Of a stretch of 64,000 bases of DNA, positions 63,348-64,000 are shown piece after piece. A program made the position numbers and the translations under genes. The notes under the pieces are model-generated. The model searched no databases, had not been told where the DNA came from, and saw only the letters and a program-made list of their open reading frames with translations. Source of the DNA: CANKHA01 sp035652315 (GTDB lineage Bacteria > Pseudomonadota > Alphaproteobacteria > Rhizobiales > Xanthobacteraceae); the NCBI GenBank assembly GCA_035652315.1, contig DASREA010000002.1, positions 1-64,000 on the forward strand, read 5' to 3'. Position 1 is the stretch's first letter. Each line of letters starts with the position of its first letter.

Positions 63348-64000
63348 ATGAACTGGATCTCCAATGTGGTGCGGCCGAAGATCCGCAACATCCTCAAGCG
63401 CGAGGTGCCGGAGAACCTGTGGATCAAGTGCCCCGAAACAGGGCAGCTCGTCTTTTACAAGGACGTCGAGGCCAACCAGTTCGTCATTCCCGAATCCAAC
63501 TACCACATGCGCATGGGCGCTGTGGCACGGATGAAATCGATGTTCGACGGCGAGACCTGGTTTGACATCGCCGTACCCGAGGTTCCTGCCGATCCGCTGA
63601 AATTCCGCGACGAGCGGCGCTACGTCGATCGCCTGAAGGACGCCCGCGCCAAGACTGGGCTCAACGACGCCGTCAAGGTCGGCTTCGGCAAGCTTGAGGG
63701 GCTGCCGGTAGTGATCGCGGTGCAGGACTTCGACTTCATGGGCGGTTCGCTCGGCATGGCGGCGGCCGAAGCGGTCATCAAGGGCATGGAGAAAGCGGTG
63801 GAAAAGGGCACGCCCTTCATCATGTTCGCGGCCTCCGGAGGAGCGCGCATGCAGGAGGGTATCCTTTCGTTGATGCAATTGCCGCGCACGACGGTGGCGG
63901 TGCAGTTGCTGCGCGAGGCCAAGAAGCCTTACATCGTGGTGTTGACCAATCCCACCACCGGCGGCGTGACCGCCTCCTACGCCATGCTCGGCGATATCCA
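63348..64000 (+). CDS. accD: Acetyl-CoA carboxylase carboxyltransferase beta subunit, N-terminal part (cut by window edge)
   Basis: Beta subunit of the carboxyltransferase of acetyl-CoA carboxylase, the first step of fatty-acid synthesis. The reading frame from ATG 63348 (GGAG 9 bases upstream) runs off the window after 217 codons. GKLEGLPVVIAVQDFDFMGG, SLGMAAAEAV and FAASGGARMQEGILSLMQ are core motifs. The N-terminal zinc ribbon of E. coli AccD (two CxxC pairs) is degraded: only one cysteine remains (WIKCPETGQ) and the second pair is PESN. This is also known in related alphaproteobacteria. Confidence 0.95.
   Translation, partial: MNWISNVVRPKIRNILKREVPENLWIKCPETGQLVFYKDVEANQFVIPESNYHMRMGAVARMKSMFDGETWFDIAVPEVPADPLKFRDERRYVDRLKDARAKTGLNDAVKVGFGKLEGLPVVIAVQDFDFMGGSLGMAAAEAVIKGMEKAVEKGTPFIMFAASGGARMQEGILSLMQLPRTTVAVQLLREAKKPYIVVLTNPTTGGVTASYAMLGDI

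Overview
This 64 kb window is a stretch of core chromosome from a GC-rich alphaproteobacterium. Gene order, the sigma32 promoter types, a ROSE-like RNA thermometer, degenerate AccD zinc ligands and the intergenic palindromes together suggest Hyphomicrobiales (Rhizobiales), in the Nitrobacteraceae/Xanthobacteraceae neighbourhood. That placement is inference from content and order, not from a search. I see no prophage, insertion sequence, CRISPR array or rRNA operon.

Layout. 1-5.9 kb: gshB (cut by the window edge), yraN, rsmI, an LppC-type lipoprotein, hemW, rdgB, rph. 6-14 kb: heat-shock block hrcA-grpE, a tandem pair of GT87-like membrane proteins, then dnaK behind a near-perfect RpoH promoter, and dnaJ. 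14-24 kb: a PmtA-like methyltransferase, flavin reductase, pyrF, DUF1330, dapB, gpmA, an Ada-like DNA repair protein, DUF2244, nth, CysZ-like and YiiX-like proteins, a Tat-type amine oxidase and a DUF71 ATPase whose stop codon lies in a palindromic repeat. 24-29.7 kb: the translation block infC (ATT start)-rpmI-rplT-pheS-X-pheT, where X is an unrecognised small membrane protein.

29.7-37.2 kb: two GT4 glycosyltransferases, an ABHD10-like hydrolase, queG, a glutathione transferase, uppP, an NDUFA9-like protein and tRNA-Leu(CAG). 37.2-44 kb is the most accessory-looking part: an orphan solute-binding protein, a Rieske oxygenase, a divergent LigB-type extradiol dioxygenase, a GH1 glycosidase, an SbmA/YddA-like transmembrane protein without an ATPase domain, and a universal stress protein. 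44-50 kb: rnd-lptC-lptA-lptB-rpoN-ptsN, with no hpf gene between rpoN and ptsN and a duplicated motif in the LptB N-terminal extension.

49.8-64 kb: a small heat-shock unit (hsp20-DUF1150) with a sigma32-like promoter and a leader that fits a ROSE RNA thermometer; tRNA-Ala(GGC); a TIGR02300-type zinc-ribbon protein; aroA-cmk; a reversed GT39 plus PAP2-phosphatase pair lying between cmk and rpsA; then rpsA, sppA, ihfB, lapA, trpFBA, an L,D-transpeptidase lipoprotein and accD (cut by the window edge).

The genes mostly serve translation, protein folding, envelope assembly (UppP, Lpt, L,D-transpeptidase, glycosyltransferases) and amino acid synthesis. The best leads beyond routine annotation are the hsp20 thermometer, the pheS-X-pheT membrane protein, the GT39/PAP2 envelope module, the LptB N-terminal duplication, the GT87 tandem pair, and palindromic repeats that reach into gene ends.
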